Assembly (NCBI GenBank): GCA_023251235.1
Contig: JAHEZE010000002.1
Coordinates: forward strand, 17,308 to 81,307
Source: Sphingobacteriales bacterium
GTDB taxonomy: Bacteria; Bacteroidota; Bacteroidia; Chitinophagales; Chitinophagaceae
Direction of reading: 5' to 3'
Length of the DNA: 64,000 nt
A program made the translations under genes and the position numbers. Every line of letters begins with the position of its first letter. Position 1 is the first letter of the stretch. Positions 1 to 9,501 of the stretch are shown here, one piece after another. The notes below the pieces were generated by a model, which saw only the letters and a program-made list of their open reading frames with translations, was not told the origin of the DNA and did not search any database.

Positions 1-489
1 ATAAACAGCCTGGTATTGAATGAGCAATTCATGATGACCAGCCAAAGCATCCAATACTTCCCGTTGAAAATCATTTTCCCCAAGTTGTAATGTGTCAAAC
101 TGCTGGTGAAGATTAACCAGTATTGAACTCAATTCCCGGAGTTGTTCCAGGTTTACAGGGGTATCATTAATAAATGCTCTGGATTTTCCATTTACATTAA
201 TCTCTCTTCTTATGAACAATTCTTCTTCCATGTCAAGTTGATTTCTTTTGAAAAACTCTTTTACCATTTCACGATTTTCGGCCAGAAACAAACCTTCCAC
301 TACACACTTTTTCCCCTTATTTATTAAAACCGAAGAATCAGCTCTTTCGCCCAGTATTAAACCCAATGCCCCTACTATTATTGATTTACCGGCTCCTGTT
401 TCACCTGTCACGATATTCATTTTTGAATTAAAATCAATTTCCAATTCATCAATGATTGCATAATTCTGTATAGATAGTTTTTGCAGCAT
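1..489 (-). CDS. recN: DNA repair protein RecN, N-terminal part (gene runs off the left edge)
   Basis: This is the first 163 codons of an SMC-like ATPase that acts in double-strand-break repair. The ATG is at 489-487 and the frame stays open to base 1, so the C-terminal part lies outside the window. The protein starts MLQKLSIQNYAIIDELEIDF and has a Walker A motif GETGAGKS at about residues 33-40, followed by a stretch ending in LGLILGERAD that is typical of RecN. The position of the P-loop right behind a short N-terminal strand separates RecN from RecF and SbcC. It lies downstream of the zinc-ribbon gene on the same strand, with an intrinsic terminator between them, so it probably has its own promoter. 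The family call is secure; the full length cannot be judged. Confidence 0.93.
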   Translation of the reverse strand, partial: MLQKLSIQNYAIIDELEIDFNSKMNIVTGETGAGKSIIVGALGLILGERADSSVLINKGKKCVVEGLFLAENREMVKEFFKRNQLDMEEELFIRREINVNGKSRAFINDTPVNLEQLRELSSILVNLHQQFDTLQLGENDFQREVLDALAGHHELLIQYQAVY

Positions 490-499
490 CGGTATTGCA

Positions 500-534
500 A
501 TATAAAACAAAAAACCCCGGGCAGTTCCGGGGTT
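500..534 (-). terminator. Intrinsic terminator behind the zinc-ribbon gene
   Basis: A perfect inverted repeat AACCCCGG / CCGGGGTT (513-520 and 527-534, 6-base loop) is followed on the minus strand by a T-rich tract (complement of 502-514). It lies 22 bases past the stop codon of the zinc-ribbon gene and just before recN. Confidence 0.8.
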
Positions 535-556
535 AGGAAATAATAAATGATTTTAT

Positions 557-1312
557 TTATTTTATTTCAACTGAAGTATGAAGGTCAGCATCTACCAATA
601 CCCGGCCGCAGTTTTCACATACCATAATTTTTTTATGCTGACGTATCTCACTTTGTTTTTGGGGAGGAATAGAATAAAAACAACCGCCACATGCATCTCT
701 TTCTACCTGTACCACAGCAAGACCATTGCGATAGCTCTTACGGATTTTGTTATAACTGGCCAAAAGTCTCGGATCAACAGACTCCCTAGCCTCAGCAGCT
801 AGTTTATTAAAATGCTTTTCTTCTTTTTCTGTAGAAGCAATGATTTTACCTAATTCATCTTTTTTAGTATTTAAAACACCATCTTTTGCAGCAATAGTTT
901 TTTTAGCTTTATCCAATGCTATAGCTTTTTCAGCAATTTCTTCATTCGCATCTTTAATATGTTTTTCTGCCAGCTTTACTTCCAGTTGCTGCATTTCTAA
1001 TTCTTTATTGATGGCTTCAAATTCACGATTGTTCTTGACATTGTCACTTTGCTTCTCATATTTTTTAGCCAATGCCTGGGCCTCTTTAATTGCCTCTTTC
1101 TTTTGCTCAATAAACTCAGTAATGCCATTGATCTCTTCTTCAATCCGGGTTTGCCGGGCATGCAATCCCTGAATCTCATCTTCCAGATCAGCAACTTCTA
1201 TAGGAAGTTCCCCTTTAAGGACTTTTAATTCATCCAGTTTAGATTCAATTTTTTGAAGTGTAACCAGGGAAGAAAGTTTTTCTTGAACAGAATACTCTTT
1301 TACGTGTGCCAT
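557..1312 (-). CDS. C4-type zinc-ribbon coiled-coil protein (CdsZ/DUF164 family)
   Basis: The 251-residue protein has a long, charged, heptad-like helical region (about residues 10-190) and a C-terminal zinc ribbon with two CxxC pairs, CGGC near residue 208 and CENC near residue 232. This is the layout of the YbgI/CdsZ-like 'zinc ribbon domain-containing protein' family, which in Bacteroidota commonly sits beside a Nif3-family gene, as it does here (1451-2548, same strand, 138 bases upstream). The molecular role is poorly defined; nucleic-acid or ribosome-associated functions have been proposed for the family. The start MAHVKEYSVQEKL fits the family. An intrinsic terminator closes the gene at 500-534. 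Confidence 0.88.
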   Translation of the reverse strand: MAHVKEYSVQEKLSSLVTLQKIESKLDELKVLKGELPIEVADLEDEIQGLHARQTRIEEEINGITEFIEQKKEAIKEAQALAKKYEKQSDNVKNNREFEAINKELEMQQLEVKLAEKHIKDANEEIAEKAIALDKAKKTIAAKDGVLNTKKDELGKIIASTEKEEKHFNKLAAEARESVDPRLLASYNKIRKSYRNGLAVVQVERDACGGCFYSIPPQKQSEIRQHKKIMVCENCGRVLVDADLHTSVEIK

Positions 1313-1360
1313 TTTATTGTTTGATGTTTTTGTTATTCGTATTTAAGGTTTTTATACTGG

Positions 1361-1378
1361 TCCCGATAACTATCGGGA
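1361..1378. repeat. Short intergenic palindrome (TCCCGATA-AC-TATCGGGA)
   Basis: This is a perfect 8-bp inverted repeat with an AC centre, in the gap between the Nif3-family and zinc-ribbon genes. Short palindromes of this kind are common intergenic repeats in Bacteroidota genomes. A second palindrome with the same architecture (8-bp arms, AC centre) but another sequence is at 20074-20091. Confidence 0.7.
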
Positions 1379-1450
1379 TACCTTGAACATCGCCTGTTGC
1401 GTCAAATTCTTTTACTTTCTGTAATTCTATTCACCCTACCTCATTACCAT

Positions 1451-2548
1451 TCACAAAAAGTACCGCACAGGATTTGTATTTACCTCTGTTTTAAGGACGG
1501 CAAAGGTAGGGAATTTTTGTTCCAAAATTTCATGCAAAAGATTGATGGTGAACTGTTCGCTTTCATAATGTCCAATATCTGCTATTACCATTCTGTTATT
1601 TGCATCAAAAAATTCATGATACTTAAGATCTGAAGTAATAAAAAAGTCAGCTCCTTCAGACAAGGCTTTGGAAATCAAGAAACTTCCAGCTCCACCACAA
1701 ACGGCTATTTTTTTAACCTGTTTTCCCCGAAGGCTTGAATGCTTGATTACTGAAAGCCCAAAGATTTTCTTAATATGACTTAATAAAGATAATTCGTCTT
1801 GTGCTTTTTGAAGTTCTCCGATGATACCTGATCCAATTTCATGATGAGAATTATCAAGGCAGATTATATCATATGCTACCTCTTCATAGGGATGTGAAGC
1901 TTTAAGATTATTAATTATCTTTTTTTCAAGAAAAGCAGGGAATATAACCTCAACCTTTACTTCCTTTTCCATATGTTGTTTGCCAACTTCGCCTACAAAA
2001 GGATGGGTTCCTTCCGCTCCTTTAAATGTGCCGGTTCCATCTGAATTAAAACTACATTCAGAATAATTCCCAATATGTCCACCACCAGCTTCAAAAATTG
2101 AGTTTCTCACTTTCTCAGCTGAATGTATAGGAACAAAAGTGTAAAGTTTTTTTAAAATATTTTCTTTAAATGAAAGAATGGAAACATTCTTTAAACCCAG
2201 TAATGCAGCAATTTTGCCATTGACACCATGCAAAATATTATCCAGGTTTGTATGTATCGCATAAATAGCAATATCATTCTTCAAGGCTAAAATAACAGTT
2301 CTTTCAACATAGTTTTTACCGGTAATTTTTTTTAGACCTGAAAATATTATGGGATGATGAGCCACAATAAGATTACAATTTTTTTCTATGGCTTCTTTCA
2401 CTATATCTTCTGTGGAATCAAGTGCAACCAAAATTCCACTACAATCCCATTCAAAATTTCCGGTTATCAGCCCGGCATTATCATAATGTTCCTGCAAAGT
2501 GGGGTGTGATAATAATTCAAGCTGTGTTATTATTTCTGCAATTTTCAT
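1451..2548 (-). CDS. Nif3-like dinuclear metal centre hexameric protein
   Basis: The 365-residue protein is of the Nif3/YqfO (YbgI) family, a two-metal protein often labelled 'GTP cyclohydrolase I type 2-like'; its true reaction is not settled. Metal ligands typical of the family are visible: HHP at about residues 64-66, HTNLDN near residue 98, and DIGHYESE near residue 325. The length is that of the longer YqfO type, which carries a middle insertion of about 100 residues (here about 125-235). The start MKIAEIITQLE is the usual family start. It lies upstream of the zinc-ribbon gene and is divergent from the DinB-like gene at 2700. Confidence 0.92.
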   Translation of the reverse strand: MKIAEIITQLELLSHPTLQEHYDNAGLITGNFEWDCSGILVALDSTEDIVKEAIEKNCNLIVAHHPIIFSGLKKITGKNYVERTVILALKNDIAIYAIHTNLDNILHGVNGKIAALLGLKNVSILSFKENILKKLYTFVPIHSAEKVRNSIFEAGGGHIGNYSECSFNSDGTGTFKGAEGTHPFVGEVGKQHMEKEVKVEVIFPAFLEKKIINNLKASHPYEEVAYDIICLDNSHHEIGSGIIGELQKAQDELSLLSHIKKIFGLSVIKHSSLRGKQVKKIAVCGGAGSFLISKALSEGADFFITSDLKYHEFFDANNRMVIADIGHYESEQFTINLLHEILEQKFPTFAVLKTEVNTNPVRYFL

Positions 2549-2592
2549 AATCTAAAGATAATAAAGCCCCCGGTTGTATCTGAACTGAAGAA

Positions 2593-2621
2593 TTGGTTCA
2601 AAAAGAAAATTCATTAATTTG
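2593..2621 (+). promoter_or_regulatory. Possible Bacteroidota-type promoter for the DinB-like gene
   Basis: TTG at 2593-2595 and TTAATTTG at 2614-2621 (one mismatch to TAnnTTTG) are 18 bases apart. It would give a leader of about 70 bases to the ATG at 2700 and argues against a start at the upstream TTG at 2619, which falls on the -7 box. Hand reading only. Confidence 0.4.
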
Positions 2622-2699
2622 AAATCCTTTCGTAACTTTTCCGTCCTTTCCCTTCGAAAATTTCCCCCGCCCTATTTTTTTATTTTAAACCCGATTGCC

Positions 2700-3323
2700 A
2701 TGCCTCGAAAAAGAAATTTTGGGTATCTGCTTCTTACACTCCTGGTTATATCAGGATTAGCCGGAACACCTACTGATAATTCTCTTTCAAAAAAAGAAAG
2801 AAAATATGCTGCTGATCTGATGAAAGAAACCAAATCAGATGTGATTAAAGCGGTGAAAGGATTGTCGGAGCCTCAACTGAATTTTAAAACAGCACCCGAC
2901 AAATGGTCAATTAAAGAATGCGTCTATCATATTGCTATTTCGGAAAAAAATTTATGGGGAATACTGGAGACTACCATGAAGGGAGCAGCAAATCCTGAAA
3001 AAAGATCTGAAATAAAAATGACTGATGAGCAACTGGTAAAAATGATGGAAGACAGAAGTTTTAAAGTAAAAACATCAGAACCTTTAGAGCCTAAAAATAC
3101 TTCCTATAAATCCTTTGATGAGGCTTTGGATGATTTTAAAACAAACAGGGCAAATCATATAAAATATCTTAAAGCTACTACCGAGGACCTTCGAAATCAT
3201 GTAGTGCATATGTCTTTTGGATGGCTCGATTGTTACCAGCTATGCCTGATGATTGCTTCACACAGCAACAGGCATACTCAACAGATTAATGAATTGAAAG
3301 CCGATTCTGTTTATCCAAAATGA
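2700..3323 (+). CDS. DinB-like (four-helix, metal-binding) exported protein
   Basis: The 207-residue protein starts MPRKRNFGYLLLTLLV and has a hydrophobic N-terminal segment that looks like a signal peptide (cleavage possible after about residue 22). The rest is a DinB/DUF664-like four-helix bundle: KWSIKECVYHI supplies the first metal-binding His and HSNRHTQQI near the C-terminus supplies the other two. The family includes damage-inducible proteins of unknown activity and thiol transferases of the bacillithiol/mycothiol type; no substrate can be named. The frame is open further upstream from 2619, but this ATG is preferred because it gives the signal peptide. A terminator follows at 3349-3372. 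Confidence 0.8.
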   Translation: MPRKRNFGYLLLTLLVISGLAGTPTDNSLSKKERKYAADLMKETKSDVIKAVKGLSEPQLNFKTAPDKWSIKECVYHIAISEKNLWGILETTMKGAANPEKRSEIKMTDEQLVKMMEDRSFKVKTSEPLEPKNTSYKSFDEALDDFKTNRANHIKYLKATTEDLRNHVVHMSFGWLDCYQLCLMIASHSNRHTQQINELKADSVYPK

Positions 3324-3348
3324 TTTTTTAAAAAAACTTTAATCAAAA

Positions 3349-3372
3349 ACCACATAATGTGGTCTTTTTTTA
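3349..3372 (+). terminator. Intrinsic terminator after the DinB-like gene
   Basis: The hairpin ACCACA-TAA-TGTGGT (3349-3363) is followed by CTTTTTTT, 26 bases after the stop codon. Confidence 0.85.
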
Positions 3373-3453
3373 TTTCGTTCATGAAATAGAACTTTAAAAC
3401 TATTGCCGGGGCCAGATGTATTTATTACCTTGTTAATCATTTTATTTCCTCTT

Positions 3454-3864
3454 ATGAAAAAACTGATATCAATATTCCTCGCTTTTTCACTTTTATCCGG
3501 TTGTAAAAAAAATGTAGAAAATATTACTCAGGATCTGGTGGTTCAGGCTATGATTAACGGACAATGGATTATTACAAAGTTTACTCAAAATGGAACAGAA
3601 ATCACTTCAGATTTTTGGGGTTATAAATTCCAGTATTATAGTAATAAAACTGTAGATGCTATTAAAAACGGAACTGTTGAAAGAACAGGAATTTGGGACG
3701 GAAATGCTGTAAACAAGACCACATTTGCAAATTTTATTGGGGCGACCAATCCAATTGCCCTTATTAACGGTACCTGGAATATCACAAAAAATAGTTGGAC
3801 ATATGTAGAAGCTACGCAAACCAACGGCACAGAAATTAAGACATTAAGATTAGATAAACTATAA
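3454..3864 (+). CDS. Small putative lipoprotein, function unknown
   Basis: The 136-residue protein starts MKKLISIFLAFSLLSGC, a lipoprotein signal peptide with lipobox LSGC; Cys17 would be the lipidated residue. The mature part has alternating polar and aromatic stretches (INGQWIITKF, GTWNITKNSW) typical of lipocalin-like or other small beta-rich Bacteroidota lipoproteins, but I do not recognise a family. The frame is open from 3403; the ATG at 3454 is chosen because it puts the signal peptide at the N-terminus. It stands alone between a terminator (3349-3372) and a hairpin (3930-3971). Confidence 0.72.
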   Translation: MKKLISIFLAFSLLSGCKKNVENITQDLVVQAMINGQWIITKFTQNGTEITSDFWGYKFQYYSNKTVDAIKNGTVERTGIWDGNAVNKTTFANFIGATNPIALINGTWNITKNSWTYVEATQTNGTEIKTLRLDKL

Positions 3865-3929
3865 ATCCTACCCTTCAATCAACTACACCATTGTTGATAT
3901 TTTGTTAAACGTTTTGCTTCTAATTGTGT

Positions 3930-3971
3930 CAATCAATAGTTACCTGGTTGATAATGAGGTTCTATTGATTG
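3930..3971. repeat. Perfect 10-bp inverted repeat between lipoprotein and PKD genes
   Basis: CAATCAATAG (3930-3939) and CTATTGATTG (3962-3971) are exact inverted copies with a 22-base loop. It may be a terminator for the lipoprotein gene (only a short T tract follows) or a regulatory site for the PKD gene. Confidence 0.5.
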
Positions 3972-4096
3972 TCTTTGAGTATCCAAAAAATACCTGAACC
4001 TTTTATTTTCAATGAGTTAGTCATATTTTTTCATGTAAAAAATACTTTTTGAGATTAATTTATCGTTATATAGATCTGTTTTCTAACACATTGCTA

Positions 4097-7000
4097 TTGA
4101 GAGTAAAAATTTATAATATCCTAAAAAAACAGGCTACTGCGCAATTAATATTTTGCCTCGTGGTTTCATCAACTATTATGGGGCAGATTCCTGTTGCAAA
4201 TTTTACCGCTAATACAATTTCTGGTTGTTCTCCCCTAGTCGTTACTTTTAAGGATCTTTCATCAAACGGGCCAACTTCATGGTTGTGGGATTTTGGTAAT
4301 AGCTCAATTTCTACTGATCCAAACCCAACAGCAACCTATTTCACTCCTGGTACTTATAACGTTAAACTAACAGTTACCAATGCAAATGGTAATAACACTT
4401 TAACAAGAACTAATTATATAACAGTTTATTCAGCACCAACAGTAAATTTTTCTGCCGGTAATACTGTTGGTTGTTTTCCCTTGCCGGTTCAATTTACTGA
4501 TCTTTCCACAGCAGGTACAGGCAATGTAAATACACAGTGGCAATGGAATTTTGGCGACGGGGCTATAAGTAATCAGCAAAGCCCCGCACATACTTATGCA
4601 TCTGCCGGAAACTTTAATATTATACTTAAAGTAACTAATGATAAAGGATGCTCTAAAGTTCTTAGTAAACCGGCATATATTCAAGTATCGCCTGGTGCAG
4701 TTGCTGACTTTACAAATACCGCTCCTCTTTCTTGCACCCCTCCGGTTAATATAGATTTTACAAATATCTCAACCGGGCCAGGTACACTAACTTATTTATG
4801 GAATTTCGGCGATGGTACAACTTCGACATTGCAAAACCCATCCCATACTTATAATGTTACAGGAAGTTTTAATGTAACGTTAACGACTTCAAGCACTCTT
4901 GGATGTTCATCTACCACTGTAAAAAATAATACAGTAGTACTAAGCCCAAACATAACAAGTTTTTCTGTCGTAGACACAGTAACTGTTAATAACAATGCCA
5001 CTTTTACCAATACTTCAAATCCGCTTCCTTCTTCACAATCATGGAATTTTGGAGATGGCAATTCTTCTACTGCCGCTAATCCGGTGAAAGCTTATACAAT
5101 TCCCGGTACTTACTCTGTTACTCTTGCCAATACATACGGAAATTGTTCATTTAATGTTACAAAAACCATTGTTGTTATTTCAAATACATTGGCAAATTTT
5201 TCTTCTTCTGATACAATCAGTTGTCAAATTCCATATTTAGTACACTTTCAGGACCAGTCAATCGGTGCAGTAAGTTGGTTATGGGACTTTGGTGATAGTA
5301 GCCTTGGTTCTACAGCAAAGAATCCTATCCATACTTACACAAGCTATGGCAATTTTAATGTCTCATTAATTTCTACAAATGCTACAGGCCGCAAGGATAC
5401 TATTACCAAAACAAACTTCATTAAAATTGCAAGAGCTACAATTGACGTTACTGGTTTACCGGCAAATGGATGTGTTCCTTTTACAATTAATCCCAATCCA
5501 AATATTACAACTTTTGGTACAGTTACATCTTATCTATGGAATTTCGGTGATGGGTTTTCTTCTACACTTAAAACACCATCTCACACATACAGTTTACCAG
5601 GTACCTATACCGTAAGGCTTATTATCACCACAAGTCTGGGTTGCTCTGATACGTTAACAATTCCAAATGCTGTAAGAGTTGGCACAAAACCCACAGCCAA
5701 TTTTTCAGCGACCCCTCTTATCGCTTGTATTAAGTCTCCGGTTCAGTTTACTGATCTTTCAATACTGGCTGATGAATGGAATTGGGATTTTGGTGATGGA
5801 AATTATGACGCCAATAAAAATCCTTCGCACTCATTTCCAATTCCCGGCACTTTTAATGTTACACTTACTATAAAAAATAATGGCTGTCCTGATTCTCTGA
5901 AAAAAATTTCTTATATAAATATTTTACCTCCGCTTTCCGGCATTGGATTAACTCCTGATTGTTCATTAAGAACCAAATTTACTTTCACTGATAAATCAAC
6001 GGGGCCATTATCCTGGAAATGGGATTTTGGCGATGGTAGCCCACTTTCAATATTACAAAACCCGCCACCGCATATTTTCCCTTCACTTGGAGCATATTCA
6101 GTTTCACTTATAGTAACAAACGGGGGATGTGCTGATACATCATCTCTACCAATCCGGGCAATTAATGAAAACCCTGACTTTACGAGTAATTCATTAGCTG
6201 GATGCAGAAAAACTGATATTTTATTTACTGCAACAAATATAAATGCCGCTAACATTACTCAATTTGATTGGGACTTTGGTGATGGCACCAATATGGGAGT
6301 AACTGATACAACTGTAACCCACCGATATGCTAATTCGGGCAATTATACTGTGTCTCTCGTTACTACAGACCTTAATGGTTGTAAAGACACAATTATAAAA
6401 AATAGTTACTTCAGGGCAAATGGACCTGTAGCAAATTTCAACGGAATAAACACAGGAGGATGTAACGGATTAACTGCCATATTTAATGATCTTTCTACAA
6501 CAGATGGCGTTAATCCGATAATTTCATGGCAATGGAGCTATGGTGATGGCACTGTACAGACTTTTGCAAGTCCAATCTCAATACATACCTATAATACTGT
6601 GGGAACATTTTCGGTAACCCTAAAAGTGTTAGATGCTTCCGGATGTTTTGATACTATAACTGTAAATGACCTTGTTCATTCAACAGATCCGTCTGTTACT
6701 TTTTCTACAACAGACACCCTTACCTGCCCAGGTGCAAATATTAGCTGGAAAGTAACCGCAACAGGTACAATAAATAATTATCTGTGGAATTTCGGTGATG
6801 GCACCACCTCCCCACTTGGTTCCCCACCAAAATCATATTCTAACACCGGTTCATATTCTGTCAAGTTATTTGTAACTGACTCATACGGATGTACTGATTC
6901 TCTTTTTAGATCAAATTACATTAATGTATCAGTTCCATTAGCCAATTTTACAATTGATGATTCTGTTAGTTCCTGTGCACCATTTGAAGTAAACTTTACC

Positions 7001-8464
7001 AATAAATCTACTTTTTATAGTTCACAATTGTGGACTTTTGAACCGGGTATTATTTCCAGTTTACAGAACCCTGCTCACTACTATCTTACACCAGGAGTAT
7101 ATAATGCAGAGCTTATTGTTACAAGTCCCGGGGGTTGTATGGATACTGCTTATCGAACGGTCCGTCTTTTTGATAACGCAAGTACAACGATCACATATAA
7201 TCCACTTAATGGATGCAAACCGCAGGCTGTGGATTTCAATGTTGTAACCAATGGACCTGCCACTTATTTCTGGGATTTTGGAGATGGGCAGTCTCTGTCT
7301 TCAATTGCAGCCAGTATTACACATACTTATAATACATTTGGCGACTTTACTCCGAAAATCATTCTTCAAGACCCAACAGGGTGTTTAACCCCGATTACAG
7401 GATCAGCCACCGTCAGTATAGTTGGAGCAATCGCTAAATTCGGATTGGATAAAACAAAACTTTGCAGTGATGAATTGGTCAACTTTATTGATTCAACTAC
7501 TTTCAACGATCCTATAACCAGCTATACCTGGAATTTTGGTGATGGAAATATCTCCAACTTACAGAACCCGTCGCATTTCTATTCAGGTACCGGAACTTAC
7601 TCAATTTATCTTGCAGTAAAAACACAACTTGGCTGTGTGGACACAGCACATAAAAATAATGCCTTGAAAATTCTTGCCAGTCCGAGAGCAAGAATTGATG
7701 GAGACTCTGCAATCTGTAAATCATCGCCGCTCCAACTCTTTGGAAATTTACTAGCACAAGATACCTCAACGGTAACATGGAATTGGAGTTTTGGCAATGG
7801 CAACATTTCAACCTTGCCTAATCCACCTGTTCAAACATATGATTCATCCGGAAACTATGTAGTATCACTTATAACTGCCAGTAGCAACGGATGTATTGAC
7901 ACAACTACGAAAAACATACATATTCACCCTTTACCCACAGTAAGTATGCCCCCGGATATTACCGTGGTGGCAGGAAGCACTTTTACAATTCCAGCAAATT
8001 ATTCAGGAAACATGAGTACCTATCTCTGGTCTCCAACTATCTTTCTTAGTTGTAACACTTGTCCCCAACCTGATGTGACACCGGATTATGATAAGAACTA
8101 CATCGTTTCATTTACTGATAGTAACGGATGTCGAAATACCGGTTCAATATTAATTAAAACACTTTGTAAAAATGCCAAAGTTTTTGTTCCGAATACTTTT
8201 TCTCCAAACGGGGATGGCAGCAATGACGCTTTCTTTCCCAGGGGTTCCGGAATTAACCGGGTAAAATTTCTAAGAATTTTCAATCGATGGGGTGAAGTTG
8301 TATTTGAGAAATATGATTTTCCGATAAATGATGCACAAAGCGGATGGGATGGAAAATGGAAAGGTAAAAAAGCAAATCCGGACGTCTATATATATCAATT
8401 GGAATTGTATTGTCTGAATGGTGAAATATTAACTTATAGTGGGAATGTTGCATTAATACAATAA
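4097..8464 (+). CDS. Giant PKD-repeat surface protein with T9SS gliding-motility C-terminus
   Basis: The frame encodes about 1,455 residues with a hydrophobic signal-like segment (LIFCLVVSS, then GQIPVANF) and about 15 PKD-type repeats recognised by WxFGDG-like motifs (WLWDFGN, WQWNFGDG, YLWNFGDG and so on; one is degenerate, LWTFEPG). The last ~90 residues, beginning FVPNTFSPNGDG and containing FNRWGE and WDGKWKG, are the CHU_C / TIGR04131 domain used for T9SS export and surface attachment. The role is probably adhesion or gliding. No ATG lies upstream of the signal peptide in frame; TTG codons at 4049, 4091 and 4097 are the only candidates. I chose 4097 because it leaves a short basic n-region. 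The PorP/SprF-like gene follows after 26 bases, a pairing typical of such cargo. Confidence 0.88.
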   Translation: MRVKIYNILKKQATAQLIFCLVVSSTIMGQIPVANFTANTISGCSPLVVTFKDLSSNGPTSWLWDFGNSSISTDPNPTATYFTPGTYNVKLTVTNANGNNTLTRTNYITVYSAPTVNFSAGNTVGCFPLPVQFTDLSTAGTGNVNTQWQWNFGDGAISNQQSPAHTYASAGNFNIILKVTNDKGCSKVLSKPAYIQVSPGAVADFTNTAPLSCTPPVNIDFTNISTGPGTLTYLWNFGDGTTSTLQNPSHTYNVTGSFNVTLTTSSTLGCSSTTVKNNTVVLSPNITSFSVVDTVTVNNNATFTNTSNPLPSSQSWNFGDGNSSTAANPVKAYTIPGTYSVTLANTYGNCSFNVTKTIVVISNTLANFSSSDTISCQIPYLVHFQDQSIGAVSWLWDFGDSSLGSTAKNPIHTYTSYGNFNVSLISTNATGRKDTITKTNFIKIARATIDVTGLPANGCVPFTINPNPNITTFGTVTSYLWNFGDGFSSTLKTPSHTYSLPGTYTVRLIITTSLGCSDTLTIPNAVRVGTKPTANFSATPLIACIKSPVQFTDLSILADEWNWDFGDGNYDANKNPSHSFPIPGTFNVTLTIKNNGCPDSLKKISYINILPPLSGIGLTPDCSLRTKFTFTDKSTGPLSWKWDFGDGSPLSILQNPPPHIFPSLGAYSVSLIVTNGGCADTSSLPIRAINENPDFTSNSLAGCRKTDILFTATNINAANITQFDWDFGDGTNMGVTDTTVTHRYANSGNYTVSLVTTDLNGCKDTIIKNSYFRANGPVANFNGINTGGCNGLTAIFNDLSTTDGVNPIISWQWSYGDGTVQTFASPISIHTYNTVGTFSVTLKVLDASGCFDTITVNDLVHSTDPSVTFSTTDTLTCPGANISWKVTATGTINNYLWNFGDGTTSPLGSPPKSYSNTGSYSVKLFVTDSYGCTDSLFRSNYINVSVPLANFTIDDSVSSCAPFEVNFTNKSTFYSSQLWTFEPGIISSLQNPAHYYLTPGVYNAELIVTSPGGCMDTAYRTVRLFDNASTTITYNPLNGCKPQAVDFNVVTNGPATYFWDFGDGQSLSSIAASITHTYNTFGDFTPKIILQDPTGCLTPITGSATVSIVGAIAKFGLDKTKLCSDELVNFIDSTTFNDPITSYTWNFGDGNISNLQNPSHFYSGTGTYSIYLAVKTQLGCVDTAHKNNALKILASPRARIDGDSAICKSSPLQLFGNLLAQDTSTVTWNWSFGNGNISTLPNPPVQTYDSSGNYVVSLITASSNGCIDTTTKNIHIHPLPTVSMPPDITVVAGSTFTIPANYSGNMSTYLWSPTIFLSCNTCPQPDVTPDYDKNYIVSFTDSNGCRNTGSILIKTLCKNAKVFVPNTFSPNGDGSNDAFFPRGSGINRVKFLRIFNRWGEVVFEKYDFPINDAQSGWDGKWKGKKANPDVYIYQLELYCLNGEILTYSGNVALIQ

Positions 8465-8490
8465 ATCAGTCTTAAGTATAAAAGCAGTTT

Positions 8491-9495
8491 GTGAATCAAA
8501 AGAAAACCATATTTTACATTATAACCCTGGTTTGTTTGCAATTATTAGCGGCAGGTCAGGATATTCATTTCTCACAATTTTTTGAAACACCTTTTCTTCG
8601 TAATCCTGCTTTAGCGGGAATCTTTACCGGTGATGTCAGGATTCAAAGTGTTTATCGTAACCAATGGAACAGTGTAACTACAGGTTATCAGACCGCCTCA
8701 TTAAATGGAGAATATAAAAAGCCTATCGGCCATGGAGATGATTTTGTAACAATGGGTATGCAGCTGTTTTACGATAAGGCAGGAACAGTTTCTTTTACTA
8801 ATACACAGATATTACCAGCCTTAAATTATCATAAATCACTTAGTACTGAGAAAAATACGTATTTGTCTCTTGGTTTTATGGGTGGGTGGGTACAGCACAG
8901 AATAGATATTTCAAAAATAACTACCAATAGCCAATATGAAGGAATGGGAATTGGGGAAAACATAACTGACCCTTCTTATTCTTATATAGATGGTAGTGTA
9001 GGTATCAGCATAAACTCCGGTCTGAATAATAATCCTGATAATAATTATTACCTTGGAGCAGCCTTCCATCATTTCAATCGTCCACGAAATTCTTTTTATA
9101 GAAACAAGAATATTGAATTGAATCCCAAATGGGTTTTTTCCGGCGGATTAAAACTTGGAGTTAATGATTACTCATTCGTTACTCTTCAGGCCGACTATTC
9201 AAGACAGGGCTCATTTGCTGAAACCTTATTTGGCGCCATGTATAGCTTTAAATTCGGCGATTATCCGGATAAACCGGATTATGTTATTCATTTTGGAACT
9301 TATGTGCGTTGGAATGATGCTTTGATTCCGGTTATCAAACTGGATTATTCCCCCTATTCGGTTTCATTCAGCTATGATGCCAATATATCAAAATTGAAAC
9401 CATCCAGTTATGGACGAGGGGGGTTTGAAATTGCCATAAGCTGGGTTACTAAACTTCCTGACCGTTCTAATCCTTATTTTAAACCAAGATTTTAA
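8491..9495 (+). CDS. PorP/SprF-family type IX secretion outer-membrane protein
   Basis: The 334-residue protein has a signal peptide (about residues 1-22, ending LLAAGQ) and the family start DIHFSQFFETPFLRNPALAG, followed by beta-barrel-like strands and a C-terminus ending in aromatic residues (NPYFKPRF). PorP/SprF proteins assist export or anchoring of T9SS cargo. The start is a GTG at 8491, which places the signal peptide correctly. It lies 26 bases behind the PKD protein, so the two are probably co-transcribed and work as cargo and partner. A paralogous pair exists at 22858-27493. Confidence 0.92.
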   Translation: MNQKKTIFYIITLVCLQLLAAGQDIHFSQFFETPFLRNPALAGIFTGDVRIQSVYRNQWNSVTTGYQTASLNGEYKKPIGHGDDFVTMGMQLFYDKAGTVSFTNTQILPALNYHKSLSTEKNTYLSLGFMGGWVQHRIDISKITTNSQYEGMGIGENITDPSYSYIDGSVGISINSGLNNNPDNNYYLGAAFHHFNRPRNSFYRNKNIELNPKWVFSGGLKLGVNDYSFVTLQADYSRQGSFAETLFGAMYSFKFGDYPDKPDYVIHFGTYVRWNDALIPVIKLDYSPYSVSFSYDANISKLKPSSYGRGGFEIAISWVTKLPDRSNPYFKPRF

Positions 9496-9501
9496 AAAAA
9501 A

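Noticed and set aside
4200..8000. Regularly spaced similar DNA segments that could suggest a CRISPR-like or tandem-repeat array
   Set aside because: They are PKD domains of one protein, similar only at the WxFGDG codons and about 240-300 bases apart.
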